A stretch of DNA of 64,000 nt from Ichthyophis bannanicus (Eukaryota; Chordata; Amphibia; Gymnophiona; Ichthyophiidae), in assembly GCA_033557465.1 (NCBI GenBank), contig CM066033.1, positions 232,812,109 to 232,876,108 of the forward strand. Direction: 5' to 3'. Shown piece by piece: positions 34,805 to 44,698 of this stretch. The notes beneath the pieces are model-generated. The model searched no databases, had not been told where the DNA came from, and saw only the letters and a program-made list of their open reading frames with translations. Numbering within the stretch: position 1 is the stretch's first letter; every line of letters starts with the position of its first letter. Made by a program: the position numbers and the translations under genes.

Positions 34805-35164
34805 ACCTTTTGTGCATTTTTTTTCAGCTGCAATTGCTCCAGTCACTTTCTTCTGGTTTCTTTGTGTCTTCCGCTAACTCTCCATCGTCTGCTGTCCATT
34901 TGTCTTTTCTTCTCTCTTCTAGTTTTTTTCCATTCTCTCTCTACATCTGCTTTAACATACTAATCTTTCTCCTTATGCTCTTTCCTCATTCCTATTTCAT
35001 CTACTCAAATTTTACCCCTCCATTCTCAATCCCCACTTACTCTCTCAATATCCGGCCAATTGTAGATTTGTCTTCCCTCCCACACAAAATATTTTTCCCC
35101 TCTCCATTTCAAGCCCCCGTCCCCATCAGCTATTTGCAGTTCAAGCCCTCCTTCCACTCAGCCC
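34805..35164 (-). repeat. Cargo tail segment (reverse of 42105-42450)
   Basis: Read on the minus strand this matches 42105-42450 closely, for example in AAAATATTTTGTGTGGGAGG and GACAAATGGACAGCAGACGA. The segment at 7263-7420 is a more diverged relative. Open frames in both orientations here are chance products of the pyrimidine-rich strand. Confidence 0.8.
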
Positions 35165-36110
35165 ATTTCCAGTCCTAGCAACCCCCCCAGCCCATTAACA
35201 GTCTTAGCCCCCCCATAGCCCATTACTAGTCCTAACCCCTCCCATCAGCCCATTACGTCCTAACCCCCCCATCACCCTATTTCCAGGCCTAGCCCCCCCA
35301 TCAGCCTATTTCCAGTCTTAGCCCCCCATAGCCCATTACCAGTCCTAATCCCCCATCAGCCCATTACCAGTCCTAACCCCTCCCATAGCCAATTACCAGT
35401 CCTAACCCCCCATCAGCCCATTTCCAGTCTTAGCCCCCCCCAATAACCCATTACCAGTCCTAAAACTCCCCATCAGCCCACTTCCATTCTTATATAATAA
35501 GTCAACTGTACATAGTTTCCCCGGTTATCCCATGCATTTATCATCCCTTGTTCTATGTAAACTCAATGTTGCTTGTATGCATTGCAGTATGTTGTGTTCA
35601 TTGTACACCGCACTGATTTTAATAGCGCGGTATAGAAGAAATGTTAAATAAATAAATAAATAAACCCATTACCAGTCCTAAACCTCCCCATCAGCCCACT
35701 TCCATTCTTAGCCCCCCCATAACCCATTACCAGTCCTAGCCCTCCCTCAGCCCATTTCCAGTCTTAGCCCCCCCATAGCCAATTACCAGTCCTAACCCCC
35801 CCATCAGCCCATTTCCAGTCCGCCCCCCCATAGCCAATTACCAGTCCTAGCCCCCCCATCAGCCCACTTCCAGTCTTAGCCCCCCCCCATAGCCAATTAC
35901 CAGTCCTAACCCCCCATCAGCCCATTTCCAGTCAGCCCCCCCCCATAGCCCATTACCAGCCCTAACCCCCCCCATCAGCCCACTTCCAGTCTTAGCACCC
36001 TCCCCCCCATGGCCCATTACTAGTCCTAACCCTCCCCTATCAGTCCACTTCCAGTCTTGGCCTCCCCCCCCCATTACCAGTCCTAAACCCCCTTCCGCCC
36101 TATCAACCCA
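35165..36110 (-). repeat. ~30-bp minisatellite, opposite strand
   Basis: Tandem copies of CCCATTACCAGTCCTA and CCCATTTCCAGTCTTAG types, separated by C-rich tracts with CATCAG. This is the reverse complement of the array at 41.3 kb. It is broken by an L2 tail at 35497-35664. Confidence 0.88.
35497..35664 (+). mobile_element. L2-type LINE 3' tail inside the minisatellite
   Basis: CACCGCACTGATTTTAATAG and CGCGGTATAGAAGAAATG, then an (AAAT)n end. Very close to the tail at 34650-34790, so the same subfamily. Confidence 0.8.
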
Positions 36111-36528
36111 AATTTAAAAAAAAAAACCCAGCTGCTTCTGCCGCGGCAGTATCAAGAGTGCCGCCGCCGCCGCGGGGCCCCCCCGGCAGAGCCTCCCTGC
36201 ATCGCAGCCTATCCCTGAACGCGGGCTTCTTTCAGAGCCGCGAGAGTTTCCTTTCTCGCGGCTCTGTTAATCCCCCCATCAGCCCCGGTGGGATTAACAG
36301 AGCCGCGAGAAAGGAAACTCTCGCGGCTCTGGAAGAAGCCCGCGTTTGGGGATAGGCTGCGATGCAGGGAGGCTCTGCCGGGGGGGCCCCGCGGCGGCGG
36401 CGGCACTCTTGATGCTGCCGCGGCAGAAGCAGCTGGGTTGTTTTTTTTTTAATTTGGGTTGATAGGGCGGAAGGGGGTTTAGGACTGGTAATGGGGGGGA
36501 GGCCAAGACTGGAAGTGGGCTGATAGAC
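36044..36528. repeat. Near-perfect ~485-bp palindrome
   Basis: Arms of about 230 bp are centred near 36283. The left arm includes CTTCTGCCGCGGCAG, GCCGCCGCCGCGGGGCCCC, CATCGCAGCCTATCCC and GAGCCGCGAGAGTTTCCTTT, and the right arm repeats all of these in reverse complement at 36298-36440. The match extends outward into the first minisatellite units on both sides. Very few mismatches, so it is recent or maintained by conversion. Confidence 0.9.
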
Positions 36529-36768
36529 GTTGACTCGAGTATAAGCCGAGGGGGCCGTTTTTCAGCACAAAAAATGTGCTGAAAAACTCGGCTTATACTC
36601 GAGTATATACGGTATTTAAATACACTTGGAGTTACTGTGTGCACATACTTTTCGCTTGCTGTTTACGTGTGTGTCAATCTCTTTTCTGCATTTGCCATGA
36701 CGGAACTTGTGTGTATAAGTTGCGTTATCTGCGTGCAAAGGGCACATTCGTCTTTCTGCATTGGCCTG

Positions 36769-36892
36769 CTAAATTGCAAACCTCCTGGGGACAGGAAAAT
36801 GCCTACTGTACCTGAATATAACTTGCCTTGAACTCCTGAGAAATGGTGTGAGCTAAACTCAGTATAGTGGTGCTGAATATAAATGTTAATAA
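36769..36892 (+). mobile_element. tRNA-headed SINE, right half
   Basis: AATTGCAAACCTCCTGGGGA, then CAGGAAAATGCCTACTGTAC and CTGAATATAACTTGCCTTGA. This is the 3' body of the SINE that starts at 33030. The matching 3' body at 46110-46200 reads TGTAAACTCTCCAGGGACAG. Confidence 0.65.
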
Positions 36893-39485
36893 CCAATAGA
36901 TCCTTCACCGCTAAAAATACTAATAAGGAAGCCTCTCAGGGGACTCAACCATAGGCACACTGTATTTTAAATAATTATAGTGGTGTTAGGGAGTCCCTTA
37001 TTTTAGGCTGCACTCCTCTTCCCATTTCCCTCTTTTTACCTGGAGCTGCTTTGATACTCTGAGGCATGGGCTTTGCCTGCAGCATGTGCCCACGCCACAC
37101 CTGCTTCTTCCTTATATGGGCAATGCTTCCCCTTCTCTGCTTCTGTGGGAATGATCTTTGCCCTTCTTGTGTCACTTCCTCTGACATGGGGCTCTTTCTA
37201 CGTCCTGTCTTTGTCTGGAATCCTGAAGCAACTCTTCTGTATCTCAGAGAAGTTGCTTTGGGGAGATCCTCTTGTCACTGTTTATGGCTCTCAGGAGCTG
37301 TTCTACTATTCTTCTCCAGCTGCTACTGGTGGTGCCCCTTCATAGCTCACCATCTCATTCTGTGCCAAGTAGAGGGGGAGGAGTGTCTTCTCTTTCAGCA
37401 TTCCCTTTATCTTGGGGGTGATGCTCACTACTGTTGCTGTTTTGGATGAATTTCTCCAAATGGGTTGATTTTATCTCCTTTGTGGAGAAAGGTTAGACTC
37501 CCTCCTCTGCTTTCCTCCTTCCTTGCCTGTGGGATGCAGCCCCTTTAAGGTGTTCAGAAGAGGTGGGGTTTTACTCCAACGTAGCAGCGTCTGCCTGCCT
37601 CAGTTCTGCTGCGGCCACTAGTGTTGTCTTTGCAGTGGCTCCTGTTGATGTCTGCCACAGCTCCTCCTCGTTCCCTTGGGCCAATCTGCCACTGAAGTTG
37701 TGACTCTGTGGTTCTTTGAGGTAGCAGCGGCTTCTGCCTCCACTCCTCCCATCAAAGCCAGCTGGCCCACTTCTGAGTTTGGGCTCCAGGCTGCCACCAC
37801 ACAGACATGTTGCAATAGCCTATTGCTGGGTCAGGGCTGTGCCGGGGGAGCCGCTGGACAGCCCTTCCACCTCCACAGAGGTAAATTTAAACCTTTTTTC
37901 TTACCACTGTTTACATATGTTTTGCTTCGATGCTAGACACAGAGTTTGTATGGTCAGTAATACGAAAAGGAGAAAAACTTGTTGTTCGTACTAACAATCA
38001 CGTCACATACTTATTAGTCTAAAAAAATGTACAAAGGCCTATATAATACCATGCCTGTATTCAGTGGTAATGTTCTACAAAAAGGTCAAAAAGGGTAACA
38101 GGTCAGGACCAGCAGCAGCCTCCACTTTCAAGTACAGCCACAATAAGGGAAGGAGATGCAAGTGCACAAGGGATCCTCCACGTTCCAGGATGGAGACCTG
38201 GCAAGATGTGCAGAAAATCACCACTGCCTGCATTGTCCCATTCCCCTTAAAAACATAGCATCTGTCTGTTCCTACTTAATGTTTCATGACATAAATGGGA
38301 ATGAACAAAGAACTGACCTGACAAACCTTTGTAATATTTACGACAAAGGATAGTCATCCAGACAATTCCTTTTTAAAAAAAATTTCTTTAACTTTGTTTC
38401 ATGTTTTGTATCCCCCCAAAATTCATACCTGACATTTTCTATCTTCCTTTGCTATTAACACATTTGGCGATTAACACAGGAAACTCTTATCTCACAGTTT
38501 GGGATGAATCCATACATACAAGAATCTAGTCTTAAAGTCTGTCAGTTCTAAAGGGCCACAAACCAGAGAAAATTTTAGGATAAATACAATGAATGCCATG
38601 AGATTATATTTACAGTAAACTTATTTTGGTTAATCTGAAAACCAATTTGTTTCTGTCTCTCCAAGGATGGAGTTTGAGGTCCCTGTCAAAAACGTTTTTG
38701 AAAACAAGCCTCCGCGCTTTATATTGTGACTTGGCTTTCAGACTGTACTTAAACCCATCTTGATGCCTTGCTGTGATTCACACAACACTATTTTCTTAAC
38801 ATTATAATCAGAATGTTCTCAGTTGAATCACATTTCTGATACCTCTTGGCCATAGAATGAGAGAGCTCAGCCCAGTCTCAGAAACATGGCAGGATATGCA
38901 GCTGGCCCGGATCAGTCTTCTTTCTAAAAGGAGTCTGTAATTTTCTTAAGTGAAACATTTTCATTTCGAATGAGTGCAAAACAGTGTTCACCTTGAGACT
39001 CCAGGAGATGACAACATGTAGGTGACAAGATGCATGACAGAGGCTAGCTCTGCTCATCATTCCATCAAAATGGGAAAGGCCTCGGGCTACTCAGTAGAAT
39101 GAGAAACTTTTATTCTTCACCACTGATGTTTATTGATTTGTTCGGTTCATAGGGAGCGTCCCTTAATGTTCCTCTTTCATGTTTCTGCTTTGTTGCATGG
39201 GTGCCGAAAAGATTATTGCAAATTGATCTCTTTCTTGTCTTTGTTGGGATCAATGAACTCCCAGAATGTCAGTTTCTCTGGCCCTGTCATCTCATGCTCA
39301 GTTTTGCAGTGTATAATCAGTATGGCTAAACACTGAGGGCTGAGCTGATTAATTTCCAGCATGCTCTGCTGAGCCCATTGATGGGGTCCCTGTTTGATGA
39401 TCTATGCAATAGATGGCCACTTTTGATTGTTTGACCCTTGCCCTTCGACCCCAAACTGTCTGTTCTACCACCTGTTTAAGTTAAC

Positions 39486-39486
<1 letters not shown>
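36893..39486. other. Unassigned single-copy-looking DNA
   Basis: No element ends, LINE motifs or convincing coding region. Several open frames of 60-130 aa overlap on both strands (for example 37066-37449) without family features, splice-signal logic or composition change that would support a gene. Could hold exons of a host gene, but nothing visible demands it. Confidence 0.4.

Positions 39487-39519
<33 letters not shown>
39487..39519. repeat. (AC)n microsatellite
   Basis: Uninterrupted AC dinucleotide run of about 16 units, followed by ATACACG. Confidence 0.98.
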
Positions 39520-39527
<8 letters not shown>

Positions 39528-39847
39528 CTGCTTAACTGTATTCAAAACAAAGTATAGCAATATATATTTAAATTGCAAAGTATATTTAATCACAGTATTT
39601 GGGTAGCATCCATAAGCCTAATCCACTAATTAAAAGAAACAAAAATATTCAGTATTTGGTTCAGAGCCTATTCTGCTTTTGGAATTTGGCACTTCTTCAG
39701 CAATTGCTTTAGATCTTGCCATACCGAAAAGGAAAACTCAGTGTCAATATTCCGCATGCAGCTGCCATTTAGCTTCAAAGTTTAGACACATTTTCAGCAG
39801 TACAATCCGTATAAGTGCCAACATTGAAACTTCATGTATAACTTTAA

Positions 39848-40285
39848 CAGGCCAATATTCCAAGCTCTTAGCTGGCCGACAAGCAAATGGGACAGACTGC
39901 GATATTCAGCTGCACTGTCTGGATAATGTGTTGAATATCTCCACAGACCACCCTGGTACAATCCGCTTTGTGCAAGGACAGTCTCTGGATGGTATCAGCA
40001 CTATCCAGAGGAATGCTGACTTTAACCAGTTACTGCAATATTGAGCCGCAACTTATCTGGACAGCTTAGGCCTGATTTTCATGCAGCCTAAGTTGCAATC
40101 TGGATAAGTACCTGCTCAAGCTCTCCCTAACTGGATAAGTGCTGACATTTATCTGGATAATGCCGCTCAGCCCAGATATTCCGTAGCAGTTCCTATCTGG
40201 ATGCGGGTGCTGAATATCCCGCTGATATTTAAGTGCCGCAGCTGGACTGCCATGGCATTGCAATATTGACCTTTTTGAATATCAG
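39848..40285. mobile_element. MITE-like element rich in ATATTCAGC
   Basis: The left end GGCCAATATTCCAAGC and the complement of the right end, GGTCAATATTGCAATGCC, form a TIR. The interior is full of inverted TATCTGGATAA and GCTGAATATC motifs. The complement of its right side matches 61605 onward (CTGATATTTAAATGCCATGG region). Superfamily not assigned and TSD not clear. Confidence 0.5.
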
Positions 40286-40307
40286 GATCTGAATGTTTAA
40301 GCTAAAC

Positions 40308-40503
40308 CAGGGCTTCCCAGTCCTGTCCTCAGGACTCCAAACGCACTCATGGTTTTCAGGATATCCACAATGAATATGTGTGAGTTACATCTGCATATAC
40401 TGGGTGTTTAGTGCATGCTGATTTATCTCATGCATATTCATTGTGTATTTTCTGAAAGCCTGACTGGCTGTGGGGTTCCGCAGGACAGATTTGGGAAGCT
40501 CTG
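40308..40503. mobile_element. Small hAT MITE
   Basis: Starts CAGGGCTTCCCAGTCCTGTC and ends GATTTGGGAAGCTCTG. The flanks AGCTAAAC (40300-40307) and GGCTAGAC (40504-40511) agree at 6 of 8 positions, a decayed 8-bp TSD. The interior has CATGCATATTCATTG, related to the family at 63851. Confidence 0.7.
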
Positions 40504-40879
40504 GGCTAGACATTTAGTCAGACCTATTATTATACGTCAGCACTTGGATGTGCTATATGTTCAGCAGCTGAATGCCACTGCTAGATATCCAACGTTTCCA
40601 TCTATGCTCACTACACTCTAAACCACGTCCCTTTTTAAGCATAGATTTGTTCTTGTTGTGAATACAACAATCAAGGTTATATGTTCAATCTAACTATAGC
40701 CAGGGGAAATTTAGTGCCATTATGAACCTGGAGACCAATGGAGCAGGAGTGACTAGAGTTGCTACTTCCCTCTCCACTAACTACAAGGAAACTCCCAGTA
40801 GGCAGGGCCGGATTTACCTATACGCCACCTACGCCGTGGCGTAGGGCCCACAGCTGACAAGGGCCCACAAAAATAGCCG

Positions 40880-41250
40880 CCTTAAAATTAAATTTAAAAA
40901 AAAAAAACGCTGGCTGCCGCCGCGGCAGCATGGACTGTTCCTGCGGGGCCCCCTCTGCTGCCGCGGCAGCATGGACCGACCCACGGGGCCCCCTCTGCCC
41001 GGCTGAATCGTCCGTCCGGCTTAAACTGAAAATGGGGTGATGGGGGGTGATGGGAAATTTCCCATCAGCCCCTGCGGGCTTAACAGAGACGCGAGGGAGA
41101 CACTCTCCCTTCGCGCCTCAAAACGCCGGCACGGTGGGGGGGTGGGTGGTACGATTCAGCCGGGCAGAGGGGGCCCCGCGGGTCAGTCCATGCTGCCGCG
41201 GCGGCAGCGGTAGCAGCTAGCGTTTTTTTTTTTTATTAAATGTTACTTTA
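40880..41250. repeat. GC-rich palindrome of the hAT element
   Basis: Arms contain GCTGCCGCCGCGGCAGCATG, GGGGCCCCCTCTGCCCGGCT and GAATCG on the left, and their complements at 41150-41225. The left arm contains an extra duplicated block (GCCGCGGCAGCATGGAC occurs twice, at about 40918 and 40963). Outer oligo-A and oligo-T tracts also pair. The spacer holds minisatellite-like AATGGGGTGATGGG. Confidence 0.8.
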
Positions 41251-41261
41251 GGCCGACGGGG

Positions 41262-42104
41262 GGGGGGGGGTAGGACTGGTAATGGGCGATTGGGGGGGGG
41301 GGTGGGACTGGAAATGGGCTGGGGGGGTTAAGGCTGGAGGTGGGCTGATGGGGTTAGGACTGGTAATGGGCTGTGGGCTGGTGGGGGGGGGTTTAGATGT
41401 GGTAATGGGCTAAGGGCTGTGGGCTGATGTGGTCTGTCTGGTAATGGGCTATGGGGGGGCTAGGACTGGAAATGGGCTGGGGGTTAAGACTGGAGGTGGG
41501 CTGATGGGGTTAGGACTGGTAATGGGCTGTGGGCTGTTGGGAGGGGGTTAGGACTGGTAATGGGCTATGGGGGGGCTAGGACTATAAATGGGCTGATGGG
41601 GCGGGCTAACACTGGCGGTGGGCTGATGGGGTTAGGACTGGTAATGGGCTGTGGACTGATGGGGGTTAGGACTGGTAATGGGCTATGGGGGGCTTGGACA
41701 GGAAATGGGCTGATGGGGAGGGGTTAGGACTTGAGGTGGGCTTATGGGGTTAGGACTGGTAATGGGCTGTGGGCTGATGGGGGAGGTTAAGACTGGCAAT
41801 GGGCTATGGGGGGCTGACTGGAAATGGGTTGATGGGGTTAGGACTGGAAGTGGGCTGATGGGGGGTTAGGACTGGTAATGGGTTATAGGGGGGGCTTAAA
41901 CTGAAATTGGGGTGATGGGGGGTTAGGACTGTAAGTGGGTTGATGGGGGGGCTAGGACTGGTATTGGGTTGGGGGGTTGCTAGGACTGGAAATGGGCTGA
42001 TGGGTGGCTAGGACTGGAAATGGGCTGATGCAGGGACTAGAAGGGAATGGATGCTGGGTGAGGCTGGAACTAGAAGGGAGCTGATGTTGGGGGAGGATTA
42101 GAAT
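41262..42104 (+). repeat. ~30-bp minisatellite
   Basis: Tandem GGACTGGTAATGGGCTRTGG and GGACTGGAAATGGGCTGATG units alternating with G tracts. Higher-order pairs are visible: a unit with GTAATGGGCTGTGGGCTGAT follows a GAGGTGGGCTGATGGGGTTA unit several times. Confidence 0.88.
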
Positions 42105-42450
42105 GGGATGGGGCTGGAAGAGTAAAATGGAGAAGGGAAAAATATTTTGTGTGGGAGGGATAAAAAATCTACAATTGGCCGGGTATTGGGAGAGTAAGTG
42201 GGGATTGAGGATGGAGGGGTAAAATTTGAGTGGATGAAATAGGAATGAGGAAAAAGCAAAAGGAGAAAGATTAGTATGTTAAAGCAGATGTAGAGAGAGA
42301 ATGGAAAAAAACTAGAAGAGAGAAGAAAGGACAAATGGACAGCAGACGATGGAGAGTTAGCAGAAGACACGAAGAAACCAGAAGAAAGTGGCTGGAGCAA
42401 TTGCAGCTGAAAAAAATGCACAAAAGGTAGAAAAATATCTCTTTATTTTG
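42105..42450 (+). repeat. Purine-rich cargo tail
   Basis: Follows the minisatellite. Contains GAGAGAAGAAAGGACAAATG and GACAGCAGACGATGGAGAG, and ends AGGTAGAAAAATATCTCTTT. Its reverse complement is at 34805-35164 with only scattered differences. Confidence 0.8.
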
Positions 42451-43347
42451 AATTTATTAATTGGAATATGTCAGCTCTGGTAAATGTGCATCATTAACGT
42501 CTGCGCTTTGTTTAGTACAAGAGCAAATTAATGTATAGTTTTATTTCTACAGTGTTGTACATTCCAAGTTTGGCTTTTGGGATTCCCAGTTTAATTATTG
42601 TCTTCCTGTTTCTAAATTGTGATTCCTTGTTTGGTGACGGTCTATGTTCTGCATGTGTAACTGAGCTGAGGTGTTCTGTTTATATAATTCCTATTTGACA
42701 GTGCCACTTGTTCTCTTTCCCCAGTAGGTCATGTATTGTTGTTCTCTGAAATGTATTGGTTTAATATTTGCAGTGTTGCCTTTTGATTGGTAGAGTATGG
42801 TGCTTTGTGAGTCCTGGTAGTGCTGTTAGGATATGGCGGGTTTGCTATGGGTTCTAAATGTAAACCAGAAATACATGATTCCCCAACACTATATCACCAA
42901 TAATACCTCTTAAAAAATATTTTACCCATGGACTTCCAAGTCAACTATAACCCCAGACTCTAATACCAATTATTTTGTCGGATTATTCACCATGAGAAGA
43001 AACTTTTCTCCTCCTGAAGTGAACCCTCCTTTTTACTCAAAATGAGAATGGCTGTTCCTCAGCCAAGCCGACAAAAGCAGCACTTGCTGGTGTCAGCAAA
43101 AACTCTCTATTTAAAACTGCTCAAAGAGTCAATTTGATCTCCAACGGCCCTCAGGCTAAAATAACAGTGTTACAGCTTCAAAAGTCTTCTTTTCCCAAGC
43201 AGAAACAATTTAGAAGACTTAGCTGATATGGAGCAGATACCACTTCACTCCATCTGTCACAGTCCCCGAAATTTCCGCTCTTATCTTTAAGAATTCGGAG
43301 ACACTTGTGATAATCCAACAGATAATCTGCTCCACTCCAAAGAACGA

Positions 43348-43417
43348 GGTTCAGGCTACACCGAAGGTGTTTCAAGCCGTCTGGTCTTCCACAGCTCTTC
43401 CTCAGGCATTGTGAACC
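43348..43417 (-). ncRNA. Hammerhead ribozyme (left Penelope copy)
   Basis: Minus-strand counterpart of 44629-44698, identical in the core and all three stems as far as I can read: CTGAGGA at 43405-43399, and stem I strands GGTTC (43417-43413) and GAACC (43352-43348). Confidence 0.75.
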
Positions 43418-43492
43418 CCGTAAGAATCACACCGCTTAAATCAGGTGATGCAATGACGTCAAAGTTCAAAGGTCCACCGCACAACAACTTTA

Positions 43493-43804
43493 TTAAACCC
43501 CTAAGTGCAGCCCCCACCAGTCAATGTCAGCATTCATTCCATTCGGTATGATTGACTGCAAACGGAAAATCCACTGCTGTTCTTTAAAGTGCAAGCGAGC
43601 CAAACGGTCACCCCCTCGAAGGACTGGAGTCACTACTTCCAATACTCTCCACCGCAAATCATTAAAACAGTGGTTCAGTTGTTGACAGTGTAAAACACCC
43701 GGGGCCCCCTCTTGTCGCTTATTAATCCGCGATCGATGTTCCAATAAGCGATTTTTAATCGGTCTAATAGTGCGACCCACATATTTAAGGCCACAGGGGC
43801 AAAG
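43493..43804 (-). pseudogene. Penelope GIY-YIG endonuclease domain, 5'-truncated copy
   Basis: The frame from 43804 down to 43493 encodes LCPCGLKYVGRTIRPIKNRL, then LEHRSRINKRQEG, and ends NGMNADIDWWGLHLGV. It is the same protein as the right-hand copy with very few changes (for example CQQLNHCFNDLRW against CQQLNHCFNNLRW). The upstream coding part, including the Tyr of the GIY-like VVYMLL motif, is missing because the copy is truncated at the inversion junction. GIY-YIG domains in Penelope-like elements nick target DNA for priming. This copy cannot encode a complete domain. Confidence 0.85.
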
Positions 43805-44553
43805 TTCGTAAAGCGTTTAAGAGAGCCCTTTATAACCATCCTGAGTGGTGGGCAGCCCAGGGGCAGTCTCAGAATGTGGTCCCATCTAATAAAAAGCAGA
43901 GGGATGTGGTTATCAGTATATTGCCTTATCTACCCAAAATTTCAACCTTAGTGCATATTTTGAAGACACATTGGGCTTTGCTGTCCCTTCATACTTGTTT
44001 CCGCAAGCCACTAATGGTAGCTTATAAACGTTCCCGTACGATAGGGGATTGGGTAATTCGAACTCAGCCCCGGGAGTTGGTGGAGTCCCAGGGGTTGTGA
44101 CAGGGACATTATGCTTGTGGGATGTGTGATTTCTGTGATCTAGCGCTTCAAGGAGAGGTTTGGGAAGATCTTAGTACAGGGTTCGTTCACCGTTCTGCAG
44201 CGCATTCCACTTGCAAGTCAGATTTTGTGGTGTATATGTTACTTTGCCCCTGTGGCCTTAAATATGTGGGTCGCACTATTAGACCGATTAAAAATCGCTT
44301 ATTGGAACATCGATCGCGGATTAATAAGCGACAAGAGGGGCCCCCGGGTGTTTTACACTGTCAACAACTGAACCACTGTTTTAATAATTTGCGGTGGAGA
44401 GTATTGGAAGTAGTGACTCCAGTCCTTCGAGGGGGTGACCGTTTGGCTCGCTTGCACTTTAAAGAACAGCAGTGGATTTTCCGTTTGCAGTCAATCATAC
44501 CGAATGGAATGAATGCTGACATTGACTGGTGGGGGTTGCACTTAGGGGTTTAA
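43805..44553 (+). pseudogene. Penelope-like element C-terminal linker and GIY-YIG endonuclease
   Basis: The reading frame is broken by a stop at 44098-44100 (after VESQGL) but continues in frame. The upstream part (43876-44097) is the linker that follows the reverse transcriptase in these elements. After the stop comes GHYACGMCDFCDLALQG, a Cys cluster typical of Penelope-like proteins just before the nuclease. Then come FVVYMLLCPCGLKYVGRTIR (the GIY-YIG signature), the Arg-rich KNRLLEHRSRINKR helix, LHCQQLNHCF, and Glu in FKEQQWIFRL (metal-binding position in the family). The end is SIIPNGMNADIDWWG (family: P.GLN..IDF). Length after the stop is 151 codons. Apart from the stop the domain looks intact. 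The reverse transcriptase is missing because of 5' truncation at 43804. Confidence 0.88.
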
Positions 44554-44628
44554 TAAAGTTGTTGTGTGGTGGACCTTTGAACTTTGACGTCATTGCATCA
44601 CCTGATTTAAACGGTGTGATTCTTACGG

Positions 44629-44698
44629 GGTTCACAATGCCTGAGGAAGAGCTGTGGAAGACCAGACGGCTTGAAACACCTTCGGTGTAGCCTGAACC
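44629..44698 (+). ncRNA. Hammerhead ribozyme (right Penelope copy)
   Basis: A self-cleaving RNA motif of the kind described in Penelope-like elements. The core CTGAGGA (44641-44647) fits CUGANGA, and GAAA is at 44673-44676. Stem I: GGTTC (44629-44633) with GAACC (44694-44698), plus GC (44639-44640) with GC (44690-44691) around an ACAAT/CT internal loop. Stem II: AGAGCTGT (44648-44655) with ACGGCTT (44666-44672), 7 pairs with a bulged A. Stem III: ACACC (44676-44680) with GGTGT (44684-44688), loop TTC. The triplet GTA (44687-44689) precedes the expected cleavage after A44689. All invariant core positions are satisfied. Pairing was worked out by eye. Confidence 0.82.

Larger units (their letters stand above)
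33786..36612. mobile_element. TA-flanked element with TIR CCRTATATACTCGAGTATAA
   Basis: The left end CCATATATACTCGAGTATAA and the complement of the right end, CCGTATATACTCGAGTATAA, differ at one base. TA lies on both sides (33784-33785 and 36613-36614), a Tc1/mariner-like target. ACTCGAGTATAAGCCGAG is repeated again inside both ends (about 33866 and 36533). Contents, read from the right end: palindrome (36044-36528), minisatellite (35165-36110), purine-rich tail (about 34805-35160, reversed). This is the cargo also carried by the hAT elements at 5.4 and 40.8 kb. L2 pieces are inserted at 34000-34790 and 35497-35664. No transposase. Confidence 0.75.
33146..36768. mobile_element. TIR element inserted in the SINE, outer layer of a nest
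   Basis: The left end CAGGCCGATGGAGAAAG and the complement of the right end, CAGGCCAATGCAGAAAG, form an imperfect TIR. Flanks are TTA and CTA, possibly a decayed 3-bp TSD. Both ends sit inside the SINE. The outer material (33146-33785 and 36613-36768) is non-coding, and a TA-flanked element occupies the middle. Superfamily uncertain. Long AT-rich stretch 33340-33600 shows nothing recognisable. Confidence 0.5.

Noticed and set aside
35859..36074. Gly/Trp-rich frames over the minisatellite
   Set aside because: Pure products of tandem GGACTGG units, in either strand.
37066..37449. Host gene exon in the single-copy-looking region
   Set aside because: Frames overlap in two phases without family features or convincing splice logic. 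Not enough to claim a gene.
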